Origin: Erodium maritimum
Taxonomy: Eukaryota; Streptophyta; Magnoliopsida; Geraniales; Geraniaceae
Reading direction: 5' to 3'
DNA: 64,000 bases
NCBI GenBank assembly: GCA_963921825.1
Contig: OY997594.1
Location: forward strand, 31,850,956-31,914,955
Shown: piece by piece, positions 1-9,479 of the stretch
Position numbering within the stretch: the stretch's first letter is position 1
Layout of the letters: the number at the start of each line of letters is the position of its first letter
Translations under genes and position numbers: made by a program
The notes under the pieces: model-generated
Database searches by the model: none
What the model was told of the DNA's origin: nothing
The model's input: only the letters and a program-made list of their open reading frames with translations

Positions 1-128
1 TGGCGAGATTATCTATTCCTTTTGCAGGTCCCCAGAAATCATAGGGGCCCACCGTCTAAGCCCAAGTCCTGCATTTGGAAGCCCAAGAAGTCTAGGAAGC
101 CCAAGATGCTCGAGGCCCCAAAGTGTGG
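1..128 (+). other. Left flank, remnant coding-like sequence
   Basis: This short stretch is followed by a solo LTR, and its continuation lies after 2772. It reads as lysine- and proline-rich in one forward frame (KPKSCIWKPKKSRKPK), which resembles the linker of a retroelement protein. No domain is recognisable. The last five bases (tgtgg, 124-128) are the left copy of the solo LTR target duplication. Confidence 0.3.
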
Positions 129-2767
129 TGTCACGCCCCAAATCCGGTTCTTGCCCGGACTCGAGGCACGACTAGGATAAAACGATTAAAAGGCAATAAC
201 TCAACAATAACTTCCTGAAAATCTCCGATATAAGACTCAAATCCACAAAACTCAATTTAAAAAACATAAATAACCCTCCAGGGGTGTAATAATAATCCTC
301 CAACAAGATTTGTTCAAAACTGAAATGAAATGAAAACGAAGTCTCTACAGGACACCCACACCAAGAAGCTCCCGAGCCTCTACTCCTCAAACAAGCCTGT
401 AATCACAACAATAAACTCATAGGGGTGAGCTTGCGCTCAGTAGGGAAAATACATAACAAGGTGGACTTTAAACTCAATAATTTCATCAGCAAAGTAACCA
501 AGATAAATCTTAACAATCACAGGCAATAGGTAAACCGATCAATGCCGTGGCACATGGAGTCACCACCCTCCGATCCACATATGATGTGTCCTCTCGGATG
601 TTCCCTCCAATCCAGAGGAGACGCATATCATTGAGACTATCGGAAACACCCTTCAGGGCACATATCGTCGGAAGTCTCAGAAACGTCTCCAAAGGATTTT
701 AGGTCCTCGGGAACCAAGGTATTACTCCCATAGGAAGCATACACTTGGGCAATTCAATAATAATCCAATAATAATTGAGTAACACACTCAAACCGAAACA
801 CGAAGCAATCCATTCCCAACAAACACCACTTCACTATCACACACAGCTCACACATCACCTTTTCACCACAACACACAGCACACGAATCACATGGCCACAA
901 CACACGAATAACACAAACATAACTTACCGTTCACTTACCAGTTACGACCCATCGGGGCATCGATCACCTGATTGCACCGCTCGGTACAACCAGTCATACT
1001 CGATGCTCCAAACAACCATTTAAGGAAATCAAGTAATCATTCAAATACAGCCAACAGTCAAATACGAGTTCAATCAACCAATCATGAAAACCTTCAAACG
1101 AGCATTCAAATATGCAATTTTACTAGTTCCATTAGACTTTTTAGCCTATTCACTAAGCAACCAAACAACCAAGCATGTGATCCTAACACGCAACTAATCC
1201 GAGGGCTTTGCCAAGGCCGCTCTACCAGTAAAACAATTCCCAAGTATTGAAAGCGAGTTACACTAGTGATTGACATCCTAATCATTCACCACTAGACACT
1301 TCTGGTTATTAGTAATTGAAGGACAACTATTCTAGTTATTCGCACCCTATAGGCATTTCTAGGACCTTTCCAATTTTATTAACCTAACATGCATACTAAG
1401 CATTTAAACGAGAAGTTAGGACCTTCCCTACCTCAAGGTCTTCCTCTCAACACTCTGATGATAAGCCCGGTGGTCACCACTCCGTTCTTCACACGGGTCC
1501 CGGCGTGATCTTTGCTCCTCTAGATCAAGTCCAAGTTCTTCCTTCCTTCCTTGCTCGGTACCACGGTCTTAGACCACCAAAAGGCCAAAGTTAATAACTC
1601 AACGGTGTTCTTATCCCCCAAAGTACAGAACAACACTCAATTAATGGAATTAAGGTTTGAAGTAATGATTTAGTAATCAAAATGGGCTAAAACGAAGGGG
1701 TTTGGGTTCTGGGGGTCTGATATGGAATGTGACCCATTCCATGCCACTCAGAGGGCCGGAATGTGGCACGTTCCGTGCCACTCAGAGGGCCAGAATGTGG
1801 CACGTTCCATGCCAATCAGAGGGCCGTAATGTGGCACGTTCCATGCCACTCAGAGGGCCGGAATGTGACACTCTCCATACCTCGTTCCGTATCAAACCTG
1901 ACCAGTTTCTTCCCCTTTCTTCCCCAATTCGAGTTTCACGAAAATCACCATAAAAACCCCATTTCCAAGACCTCTCAACTCCAAAATGTTCATCCAAAGT
2001 TACCCAACATCAACACCCTCAATGGGTTCATCAAAACTTCAACCAAAATACAATCCAAACATCCTACTTCACTACTTCTTCTCCAAGCAACACCCACAAA
2101 GCAAGTTCTTCAACTTTTAAACCAAAACCCACAAAACCCATAGATTGGAAGTGGATGAAATAGAGAGTTAGGAGTATCTTTACCTCTAGGGAGATGAGAT
2201 GAAGAAGATGAAGTGAAAATGAAGGCAAAAGGACCAAGAACAAGCTCCAAGATCCAAGCTTTCTTCTCTATCTTCTTCCTCAAGAAATGAGCTCCTCTCT
2301 CCTTGTGATTTTCGGCTGCAACAAGAGGAAATAAGCTGAATTGTTGCTCCCTTTCCTTTAAATGACCTAAAATGTCAATTTACTCAAAAGCCCTTAAGGT
2401 CTTATCCCTTTAAAGGTAACTTAGGAGGGTATGAGGGTCATTTGAATCCCCCATTTTCATCCTCCAAGCCAAGCATGACAAGTGTCATGTGTGGTCACTC
2501 CTACTTAATAAATTTCTAGCTTTCCAAGATTTTATCGAAAAACAACCGATAATAAGCCCAAGTTTGACCGACGGTTGACTTTAACAATATTACAGTCAAA
2601 CTGAAGGAAACGGCCCAACTAAGCTAACCGTGAGGTTGGCTAAGCTTTCTGGGCCCCGTAAAGGTCCCAAATGACTTTCCGAATCATCGGTTGACTTTTC
2701 CGGCCGAAAGTCAAACTTAGCTAGGATTCACCGGTTCTACCGGGATCGACCGGGGGCGGGTCTTACA
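129..2767 (-). mobile_element. Solo LTR, Ty3-gypsy, Tekay/Del-like
   Basis: A 2639-bp LTR in minus orientation. Read on the minus strand it starts TGTAAGACCCGCC and ends GGGGCGTGACA, so it has the TG...CA ends of an LTR. It is flanked by a perfect 5-bp target duplication, tgtgg at 124-128 and 2768-2772. It matches along its length the 3' LTR at 23783-26443, which follows a gypsy integrase and is preceded by a polypurine tract, so the family assignment is secure. No internal domain is present, so this is the usual product of LTR-LTR recombination. It is visibly diverged from the second copy, so it is not a very recent insertion. Confidence 0.93.
1735..1880. repeat. Short tandem repeats inside the solo LTR
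   Basis: About four copies of a 36-38 bp unit built on the core ccactcagagggccg followed by gaatgtggcacgttcc. The equivalent part of the sister LTR (24665-24900) carries a different array rich in ggcacgg words. This is therefore a fast-changing minisatellite block in the LTR rather than a gene, although the repeat keeps several frames open. Confidence 0.75.
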
Positions 2768-2772
2768 TGTGG

Positions 2773-3399
2773 TCCCTTGAAGTTCAACCTATAGTCTTTC
2801 CTATTGTAACAAGTAGTATGCGTACCCCACATGAGGCAAAGACAATGGTAATGGAATGCGGAAAGGATCGGTAATACCTACCCCGACCCCGCACACCATT
2901 CAACCTACAATCTTGCCTAACCCGAGGGAGTCGTTTTCTGCTTCTTCCAAGGAGGGTACGACATGTCAAGAAGATGTGGGGAAACATCTTCAAGAAAAAC
3001 TCCCCCAAAGCCAACAGATCCTGCCTATTCCCCAACACGAAATCTTAGGGGGTGGGGACCACAAGAAGGAGAGCAACCAGAAGAAGGAACCTCCACCATT
3101 CCCTGGGAAAATCAAGAAATAGTTTCACAACAACCAATTAAGAAGGGTCCTCATAGGGATAAGAATCTTAAGGAACTTTCGCGTGACAAAGCACGCCTAA
3201 CAGTTGAAGCTACAACCATTATCAAGAAGAGAGCCTTCGGTCTAATGGATGTTGATCAATTTTTCATGGATGGCCAAGTAGCTCCCTTAACGTGTTTATT
3301 GACGAAGGCTGGTAAACAACCTCGTTGGGAGCCATGGTCATCGTTCTTAGGGTTAAGGGTTCCAGACTTCAAGCCCCTCAACTCCCTACTGACCCTATT
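2773..3399 (+). pseudogene. Degenerate coding remnant, unknown retroelement ORF
   Basis: After the solo LTR the older sequence resumes. Two overlapping forward frames read like protein: 2856-3122 (start MRKGSVIPTPTP, ending in a lysine-rich tail) and 2963-3424 (with KKRAFGLMDVDQFFMDG near its end). The first frame looks better in the left half and the second in the right half, which suggests a frame change near 3090. The basic, proline-rich composition resembles the C-terminal part of a plant LINE ORF1 or a gag protein, but no named domain is visible and I do not assign a function. The right side is cut by an LTR piece at 3400. Confidence 0.35.
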
Positions 3400-3796
3400 T
3401 GTAACGCCCCAAATCCGGTTTTGACGGGACTCGAGACGTGAACCGGAAATAATAATAATAAAGAAAGTAAAGTTAAACAAAATGAGATTCCAACATAGTT
3501 CGATACTAGAAATATCAATAACAAGAATCAAATGCTCGAAATCCAAATAAAAGAAGTTTAGTATAACGGGAATACGTCTCTAGACAACCCAAAACTAGGA
3601 CTCTCGCTAAGCTCCCAAGCTCCGAGACGTCATCTAAACCAACTCACGATCAAAACCTGTGAAAACAGTAATAAAAGGGGGTTGAGCTTTCGCTCAGTAG
3701 GAAAAAGTAGTAAAGGGGATGAGCATTTTGCTCACCACCACGGATACCCGTCCAAATATGGCATACTAGTTAAGCAACAACAACTAACAAAATCAA
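3400..3796 (-). mobile_element. LTR fragment, gypsy, Tekay-like, minus orientation
   Basis: The sequence begins tgtaacgccccaaatccgg, the same edge motif (reverse complement GGGGCGT-ACA) as the other gypsy LTRs in the window. Near 3675-3770 it carries the ttgagctttcgctcagtagg and gctcaccaccacgga words also present in the LTRs at 56200-56240 and 59220-59270. Only the terminal few hundred bases of the LTR are recognisable before unrelated sequence begins near 3797. It is an old fragment. Confidence 0.6.
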
Positions 3797-3960
3797 GGGT
3801 TATTTACGATAAGGTACCCTAATGTTTCGTCCACGAACGATAAGGTACCCTAATGAATTTTGTGTCCGATAAGGTACCCTAATGATTCGTCCACGAACGA
3901 TTTGGTTTAATGCTGTTAAAAAACTAACAGAATTATGTAGAATGACTATTTTTCCCTTTG
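3797..3960. repeat. gataaggtaccctaatg repeat block
   Basis: Three copies of gataaggtaccctaatg, alternating with tttcgtccacgaac-type spacers, follow gggttatttac. The opening gggttatttac resembles the start of the two MITEs found later (gggtaaactac), but no matching right terminus is visible downstream, so this may be a broken end of a MULE-like element. No coding content. Confidence 0.45.
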
Positions 3961-4619
3961 ACATTTCAGTTGACTTTTGACTTAAGAGTGAAATGACCAT
4001 TATACCCTTAGTTTTTATTTTTCCTTAATTTATATTTTCTAATTAATTTTAATTTTCAAAATAAAATAAATAAATTATATATTTTTTTTAAAGTTATATT
4101 TTTTAAAAACTGAATTTGATTTTTTTTTTCAAAAATCAGTTTTATTTTTTTAAAATCAGATTTTTATATTTTAAAATCAGATTTTATATTTAATTAGTTT
4201 TATTTTTTAATAATTAATATTTTTATATATAAATAAATTTTTATTAAAAACAGTTTTATATATAAAAATCATTTTTATTTTATAAAAAAATTAATTTTAT
4301 TAAAAAAAAATCTGGATCGAGTTCTGCGTCTTCTCCGGCCAGCTCCGGCATGGTCTCCGGCCACCCGTCCTCCGCCGGCGTCGTCCCCGGCCACCCCCAC
4401 CTCCGCCTCCTCCTCCGGCGTCTTCCCTCCTCCCTCTTCCACCGCCGGTGTCGTCGTCGTTGATTTGGTTCAGATCTGAACCAAATCGCGATTTGGGTTT
4501 AGGGTTCCTGTCTTGTTCCACCGTCTTGATTGTGCAGTTTGAGTGTCGGTTTTACATGGCTGTGTAAATGATTGTGTTGGTTGTTGAGGTCGTAAGTTTT
4601 GTGTTAAAGGGTGAGGTCT
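3961..4619. other. AT-rich stretch followed by a GC-rich proline/arginine-coding patch
   Basis: 3961-4310 is almost pure A/T with runs of tttttaaaatcag-type words. 4315-4460 switches sharply to ccgg/gccgcc-rich sequence. The reverse frame there codes a low-complexity Arg/Gly-rich peptide (4300-4521), which is a composition effect. The abrupt boundary resembles GC-rich gene fragments carried by MULEs, or the GC-rich patch inside the LTRs at 58020-58150, but I cannot show either. No gene is called. Confidence 0.3.
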
Positions 4620-5225
4620 TGGGTTCGAGACTCATCAATAACCTACGGTAGTGATACAGCGCCCCGGTGTGAGAGTGTCACCACGGAGAGGGGTTATGGT
4701 TGATGCGCTGTGGCGCCATACGAACTAGGTTTCCCCTGTGTTAACGGGTGTTCGAGGTTTCCCTCGCGTGAACGGTTGGTTTGAGGTTTCCTTCACGTGA
4801 GTGGGTTATTCGAGGTTTCCCTCGCGTGAACGGGTGGTTTGAGGTTTCGTTCACGTGAGTGGGTTATTTGAGCTTCCCTACATGATCGAGTAACTAGGGT
4901 ATCGAGGTTGTGAGCAATAGTGGCTTGCGGAATTGAGAATATGATCCCCGTTGTGGTTTCCCTACGTGATCGGGTAATTGGGGTATTGAGGTTGTGAGCA
5001 ATAGTGATTCGCTGAATTGAGAATGTGATCCCCGTTTGAGGTTTCCCTACGTGATCGGGTAATTGGGGTATTGAGGTTGTGAGCAATAGTGATTTGCTGA
5101 ATTGAGAACATAATCCCCGTTTCGATGTTTCCCTTACGTGAGAGAGTGTCGTAGGAGCAGTGAACTTTCGATATTAGAATTACTGGAGGCGTTTGGTTAT
5201 GCCCGGAGGTTGATTGTTTAGTTTG

Positions 5226-5420
5226 TGTCTTGGGTGGCCATGAGAGCCCGTACTTTACTGTTTGTGTCTTGGGTGGCCATGAGAGCCCGTACTTTACTGT
5301 TCGTGTCTTGGGTGGCCATGAGAGCCCGTACTTTACTGTTCGTGTCTTGGGTGGCCATGAGAGCTCGTACTTTACTGTTTGCGTCTTGGGTGGCCATGAG
5401 AGCCCCTATTTTACTGTTGG
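5226..5420. repeat. 39-bp tandem array, five copies
   Basis: Five head-to-tail copies of a 39-bp unit containing gtcttgggtggccatgagag and cccgtactttactgtt. Because 39 is a multiple of three, it keeps a 13-residue repeat open in more than one frame and on both strands, which produces spurious ORFs. It sits in the variable zone of the LTR fragment. Confidence 0.85.
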
Positions 5421-5800
5421 TGTCTTGGGTGGCCATGAGTGCCCGTGGGGTTGTTAAACCAGTACTTTACTGTTGGTGTGTCTTGGGTGACCATGAGTGC
5501 CCGTGGGGTTGTTGAACCAGTACTTTACTGTTGGGGTGTCTTGGGTGGCCATGAGTGCCCGTGGAGTTGTTGAACCAGTACTTTACTGTTGGTGTGTCTT
5601 GGGTGGCCATGAGTGCCCGTGGAGTTGTTGAACAAGTATTTTACTATTGGTGTGTCTTAGGTGGCCATGAGTGCCCGTGGGGTTGTTAAACCAGTATTTT
5701 ACTGTTGGTGTGTCTTGGGTGGCCATGAGTGCCTGTGGGGTGGTTGAGCCCGTGTTTTACTGTTGGTGTCTTGGGTGGCCATGAGTGATTGTGGAATGTT
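5421..5800. repeat. About 60-bp tandem array, six copies
   Basis: The preceding array passes directly into about six copies of a longer unit, roughly 59-60 bp, that adds gtggggttgttgaacc between the gtcttgggtggccatgag core and the tactttactgttgg core. This shows an insertion within the unit followed by fresh amplification. Related but differently amplified blocks occur in reverse orientation at 56760-57170 and 59820-60170. Confidence 0.8.
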
Positions 5801-6714
5801 GAACCTGTGTTGTTGCTGGTTGTTGAACTTTGGTTGTGATTGTGATTGCCTGAGGTTGGGGGCCCGACAGAGATTAGGGGAAGTTGCGTGGGGGTTGGCT
5901 AGCTTTCCGACAGAGATCGGTAAAGTTGAGCATTCTTTGGCTAGCCTTCCGGCAGGGATCAGTGAGGTTGAGCATTCTTCGGCGATGGAGGGTTGCTCCC
6001 CTTCCGACTAGCTATCGGAAAAGTAGCTCGGTACATATCGCTAACAGGTCGACCGCCTGGCCTGACAGGGATCGGTAAAGTTGCGTGGGGCAGGCTCGAG
6101 CCCAGCCGGTTAGCAACCGGCACTGAGCAGCTGGAGTGCGATCCTATGTGATCTTGTTTGGTGTGCGATCCTTTGTGATCTTGGGTGTTGCGTGGTTGTC
6201 TTTTGTGTCTTTGGTGGAGGTCATAACCGCTGTGTCGGGTCTACTTTGAGTGTCCGGTTGTTGAGTTGGTTGGGGAAAGTAACTGTTTGGGTGTCAGTCG
6301 GGTTACTTGAGTTGGGGAATAGTAGTCCCCGGTGTTGAGTTGTTGTTTGTGTTACCGGCATTGTCTGCTAGTATGCCGTAGTCAGTCTGTTATCCGTGAT
6401 GGTGAGCGAACGCTCACCCCTAGCTGCTTTTCCTACAGGTACTGTTCGCGGGACGGACTGGTTGAGCTCTCGAAGCTTGAAGAGCTAGGAGCGGGAGTCC
6501 GGGTTTCCTTTTTGAGTCTAGCGACGTACGCCTTGTATTTTTTCCGCTTGTTGGGACGTACTTTGAGTTGTAAATTATTATTTTCATTAACTAAATGGTG
6601 GTTTTAAAGCGATTTATTTAAAAGGTTTGAAAATGTTTTATTTTCTTAAACGTTTGCGTTCCGAGTTCGGTTCTTTTGAATTTGGGGCGTGACATGATCG
6701 GTGGTGTTTGGTTT

Positions 6715-7060
6715 TCAAGAAGTGAACTAGGCGTAGCTCAGTAGATTCTTCCCTGATTTAGAGTTTACTCATGCTTGTGTATTACCAGAGTTTGGTGATT
6801 CATTTCTCTATTTAGTTCTCCTTTATGATCGATTTATTCGGTCGTTAGGTTGATTGAACAAGACGTAGCTCAGTAGATTCGACAATTTATTTAGAGTCCA
6901 CTTAAACGTGTGTATTACCAGAGTATTATGATTCAATACTCTACTTAGTTCTACTTGATTTCGGTGTTCATATTTATTGATGGCATTCGGGAATTAGGGA
7001 GTGCACTAGGTGTAGCTGAATAGATTCGCCGAGTGGTGTAGCTATCTCTACTTATGGTTA
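6715..7060. repeat. About 130-bp direct repeat with cgtagctcagtagattc motif
   Basis: Two clear copies and a third weak copy of a unit start near 6729, 6861 and 7010. Each begins with cgtagctcagtagattc (the third copy varies) and continues through gtgtattaccagagt and ttagttct words. The opening motif resembles a tRNA A box, but there is no convincing B box or acceptor stem. The sequence may be the upstream part of an old LTR. Confidence 0.5.
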
Positions 7061-7227
7061 TCGGTAGCGATAATTACACACATTCGTTGTTGTCCTTGTT
7101 TAAGGATTGATCGAGCTTGCTCAAGATCATAGAACTACACCCTTTTATTATTGCTTTTCGATAATTAATGGTTCATATATCGGTCTTAGCAATAGACTTA
7201 TAATGCCATCTCCCCGAGACTGGTGTG

Positions 7228-7420
7228 TGTTTTTTTTATCAGCTCAAAATTTTTATTAAAAAAGACTAATTCCAAGAAGGAAAAAGACCGGGATAACAAC
7301 GATAACAAAGGAGCTCAACAAACATAATTAAGAGCCTAAAGCCCAAACAAAGAGAACAAAAGAGCAGAAAATCTTATGGATTAATTAAAATAAAATCCTT
7401 GATTTATTATTATTTTCTAA
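7228..7420 (-). mobile_element. 5'-truncated LINE, 3' UTR only
   Basis: The poly(T) tract at about 7230-7238 followed by atcagctcaaaatttttatt is the reversed 3' end of the LINE family also found at 15549 and 21544. All three share the order poly(A), an aaaattttcgagct-like word, a clustered gag-rich strip and an agctcctttgt-like strip. About 190 bp of 3' UTR is present and no ORF1 sequence. I found no convincing target duplication. Confidence 0.6.
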
Positions 7421-8220
7421 GTCATGAATGAGGCAATAAAATCAGAATTGAATTGACAATCAATTCTGATTATGGTAATGAATTGGGGGCTGAAATCGTG
7501 GGATTTGTCTCCCCACGCATTTCCCCTTTTGCCCTTCCCAAGAGCCTATTTATACCTCTTTCTAAGACTCAAAAAAATCAGATCAAAAATTCATCATATT
7601 CATCTCTCAAATAGTTTTCTCTCTTTCTCGTTTTGGTGACGGATCAACCGGCTTCGAGTTCGCTGACGATTAATCGTTTTATCCTTGGAGACCGCTGCCA
7701 TTACAGGGCAGTCAAGAGTCTTAAGGACACAGGATTACCTGGACTTGACTATACCCCATTCCGATTCCTCCACTTTATATAAATCGTTTGGTATTATTCT
7801 ACAAATCTATAATAATTTGTATCTGATTTTCGTTATTATACTAACCACCTAACATCATCATCCGTCTGACAGTGCTTCTACTGCCAAAACCCTCAAGGAT
7901 TTTATAAAAAAATGGTTGGTGTGGTTGTAAAAAGGTGTATGCATAATTGAGATATGTTGCTCCTGCTATTGAAGGATTCATCATCCATCCAAAAATGCTT
8001 CTACAGTCGAAACTCTCAAGGATTTTAAAAAATCTGTTTGATGTGGTTGTAAAAAGGTGCATGTGTAATTGAGATATGTTGCTCCTGCCACAGAAGGATT
8101 CAAGGTAATGTATGTGACCTCCAACACCATTAAATAAAGGGTATGGACTAAATATGTAGTTTCTCATGTATTTATTATATTTGTTGTAGTATTTCTATTA
8201 GTTTTGTTCAGAACAATCGA
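7421..8220. other. Repeat-derived sequence with TATA-like box and a two-copy tandem unit
   Basis: No gene is visible. The stretch contains an 11-bp stem hairpin (atcagaattga ... tcaattctgat, 7440-7470), a tatttata box near 7548 and a cttggagaccgctgcc strip typical of LTR leader regions. It also holds two tandem copies of a 125-bp unit (about 7855-7980 and 7981-8105, each containing gtggttgtaaaaaggtg and aattgagatatgttgctcct). It could be an old copia-type LTR, but its termini are not recognisable. Confidence 0.35.
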
Positions 8221-9479
8221 CAATTCCCGTCGATAAAAAAAAAAAAAACACTATTTCCCGAGAACGACCAGTAGATAAAAAGGTTATGTTGTTTTTTTTT
8301 TGTAAGGTTTATTAATTATCAATGAATCTTTCTGTTAAAAACGGTTTAGTTTAGATTATGGTTAAAGAAATAAGTTACACCCAAGCATGCAGTAGCATCT
8401 TGAAGACTCCAAATTTCCACTTTGTTTAAATATATAATGTGAAAAAAATGTCTAAATTTGGGAGAAACCCAAGAAAAATGAACTCCCTCCACCCGGGCCT
8501 CTTTGCCGCGTTCGTCCTCCGTCCAGATGGTCAAATCTAGAGCCAACTTCTACCGGAACTCTACAGTCCAAGTCGCTCACCCATGCTCCTAGTTATTGTG
8601 TTTACCCGGCCAGACTAATGAACCAGTACCACTTGTGTCAGTCCGAGAGTTTTTGGCCCGAATCTCAAAGACCGTCCGATACTCAGACTGATCAGTTCCA
8701 AGTTAATATTTTCGGTTTGTTGTGCTACGGAAGTGAACATTATGAAACCAATAGAATCACCAACTTCGCAAGAACACTAACATTTTAAGAACAAGGCATG
8801 AGTTTAAGATTATAGCTTCTTTTCGCATCAAAATGGAAAGAGTAGATTAGAAAGATACGGTTTCCAACTAGTCCTACTAGTTATACACTATGTTAATGGT
8901 GGATTAGCAAAGGGGTGGATGAATCTATTTGTAAAACATATTTACATTACTCATCTACGACTACTTTCATGAAGAAACATCCTTTACACTGACTCCGCGT
9001 CTGGTGTGATTCACCTATGGACTTCAACTACTTTTATGTCTTGTAATGAATAAGGACTCACCACCGCATGCTTTTACATGCATGCTTGATCCTTCATGGT
9101 TAATTAATGTGAAGTCCTATATTCTCCATCAGTTTAGGAGATGTTTCCATGTGCTAGCCTCACCGTTGGCTCGATGTTACACGGTGGGGCACATGCACAC
9201 ACTTTGCCGCATCATCCTTGGTAGTTATTGCATGTTCTCATGCGTACATGCCTTCATCACCTTTGCATGGTCTTTGAACAACGACCATGCACTTCTTGAT
9301 TTATAGGAAGCCACCATTTTTTATAAGCTTTGAGATATATTTGAGACCCCCACATAAATTTTATCATCACATGGAAAGTTTTTAACAACATTATCAACTT
9401 CATTACAAACCCTGAAAACATGTTTCTAATGAATTTATTTCTTTTAAACTCTTCCTCTTCCACTGTCGCATCCTCTCTC
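8221..9479. other. No recognisable gene
   Basis: The open frames here (8346-8546 minus, 9046-9306 plus) show no domain and no codon bias I can trust. 8500-8700 is less AT-rich and reads like an old coding remnant, but no family can be named. 9420-9479 begins the tc-rich strip that codes the acidic tail of the MULE transposase on the minus strand. Confidence 0.3.

Larger units (their letters stand above)
4620..6694 (+). mobile_element. LTR fragment, gypsy, Tekay-like, plus orientation
   Basis: The right edge is tttggggcgtgaca ending at 6694, the mirror of the LTR edges at 55939 and 58973. The reverse complement of 56170-57300 (LTR A) matches 5140-6480 here: gtgtcgtaggagcag, atgcccggaggttg, the gtcttgggtggccatgag tandem block and the gtgagcgaacgctcacc motif occur in the same order. 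The left LTR terminus is not found, so the exact start is uncertain. It is an old, partial LTR, without internal coding sequence. Confidence 0.7.

Noticed and set aside
5225-5515. Overlapping repeat ORFs on both strands
   Set aside because: They are produced by a 39-bp minisatellite inside an LTR fragment; no start context or domain.
5226-5800. CRISPR-like array
   Set aside because: The repeats are head to tail with no unique spacers, and the genome is that of a plant.
6729-6800. Possible tRNA gene
   Set aside because: An A-box-like word is present but there is no B box, anticodon arm or acceptor stem that pairs.
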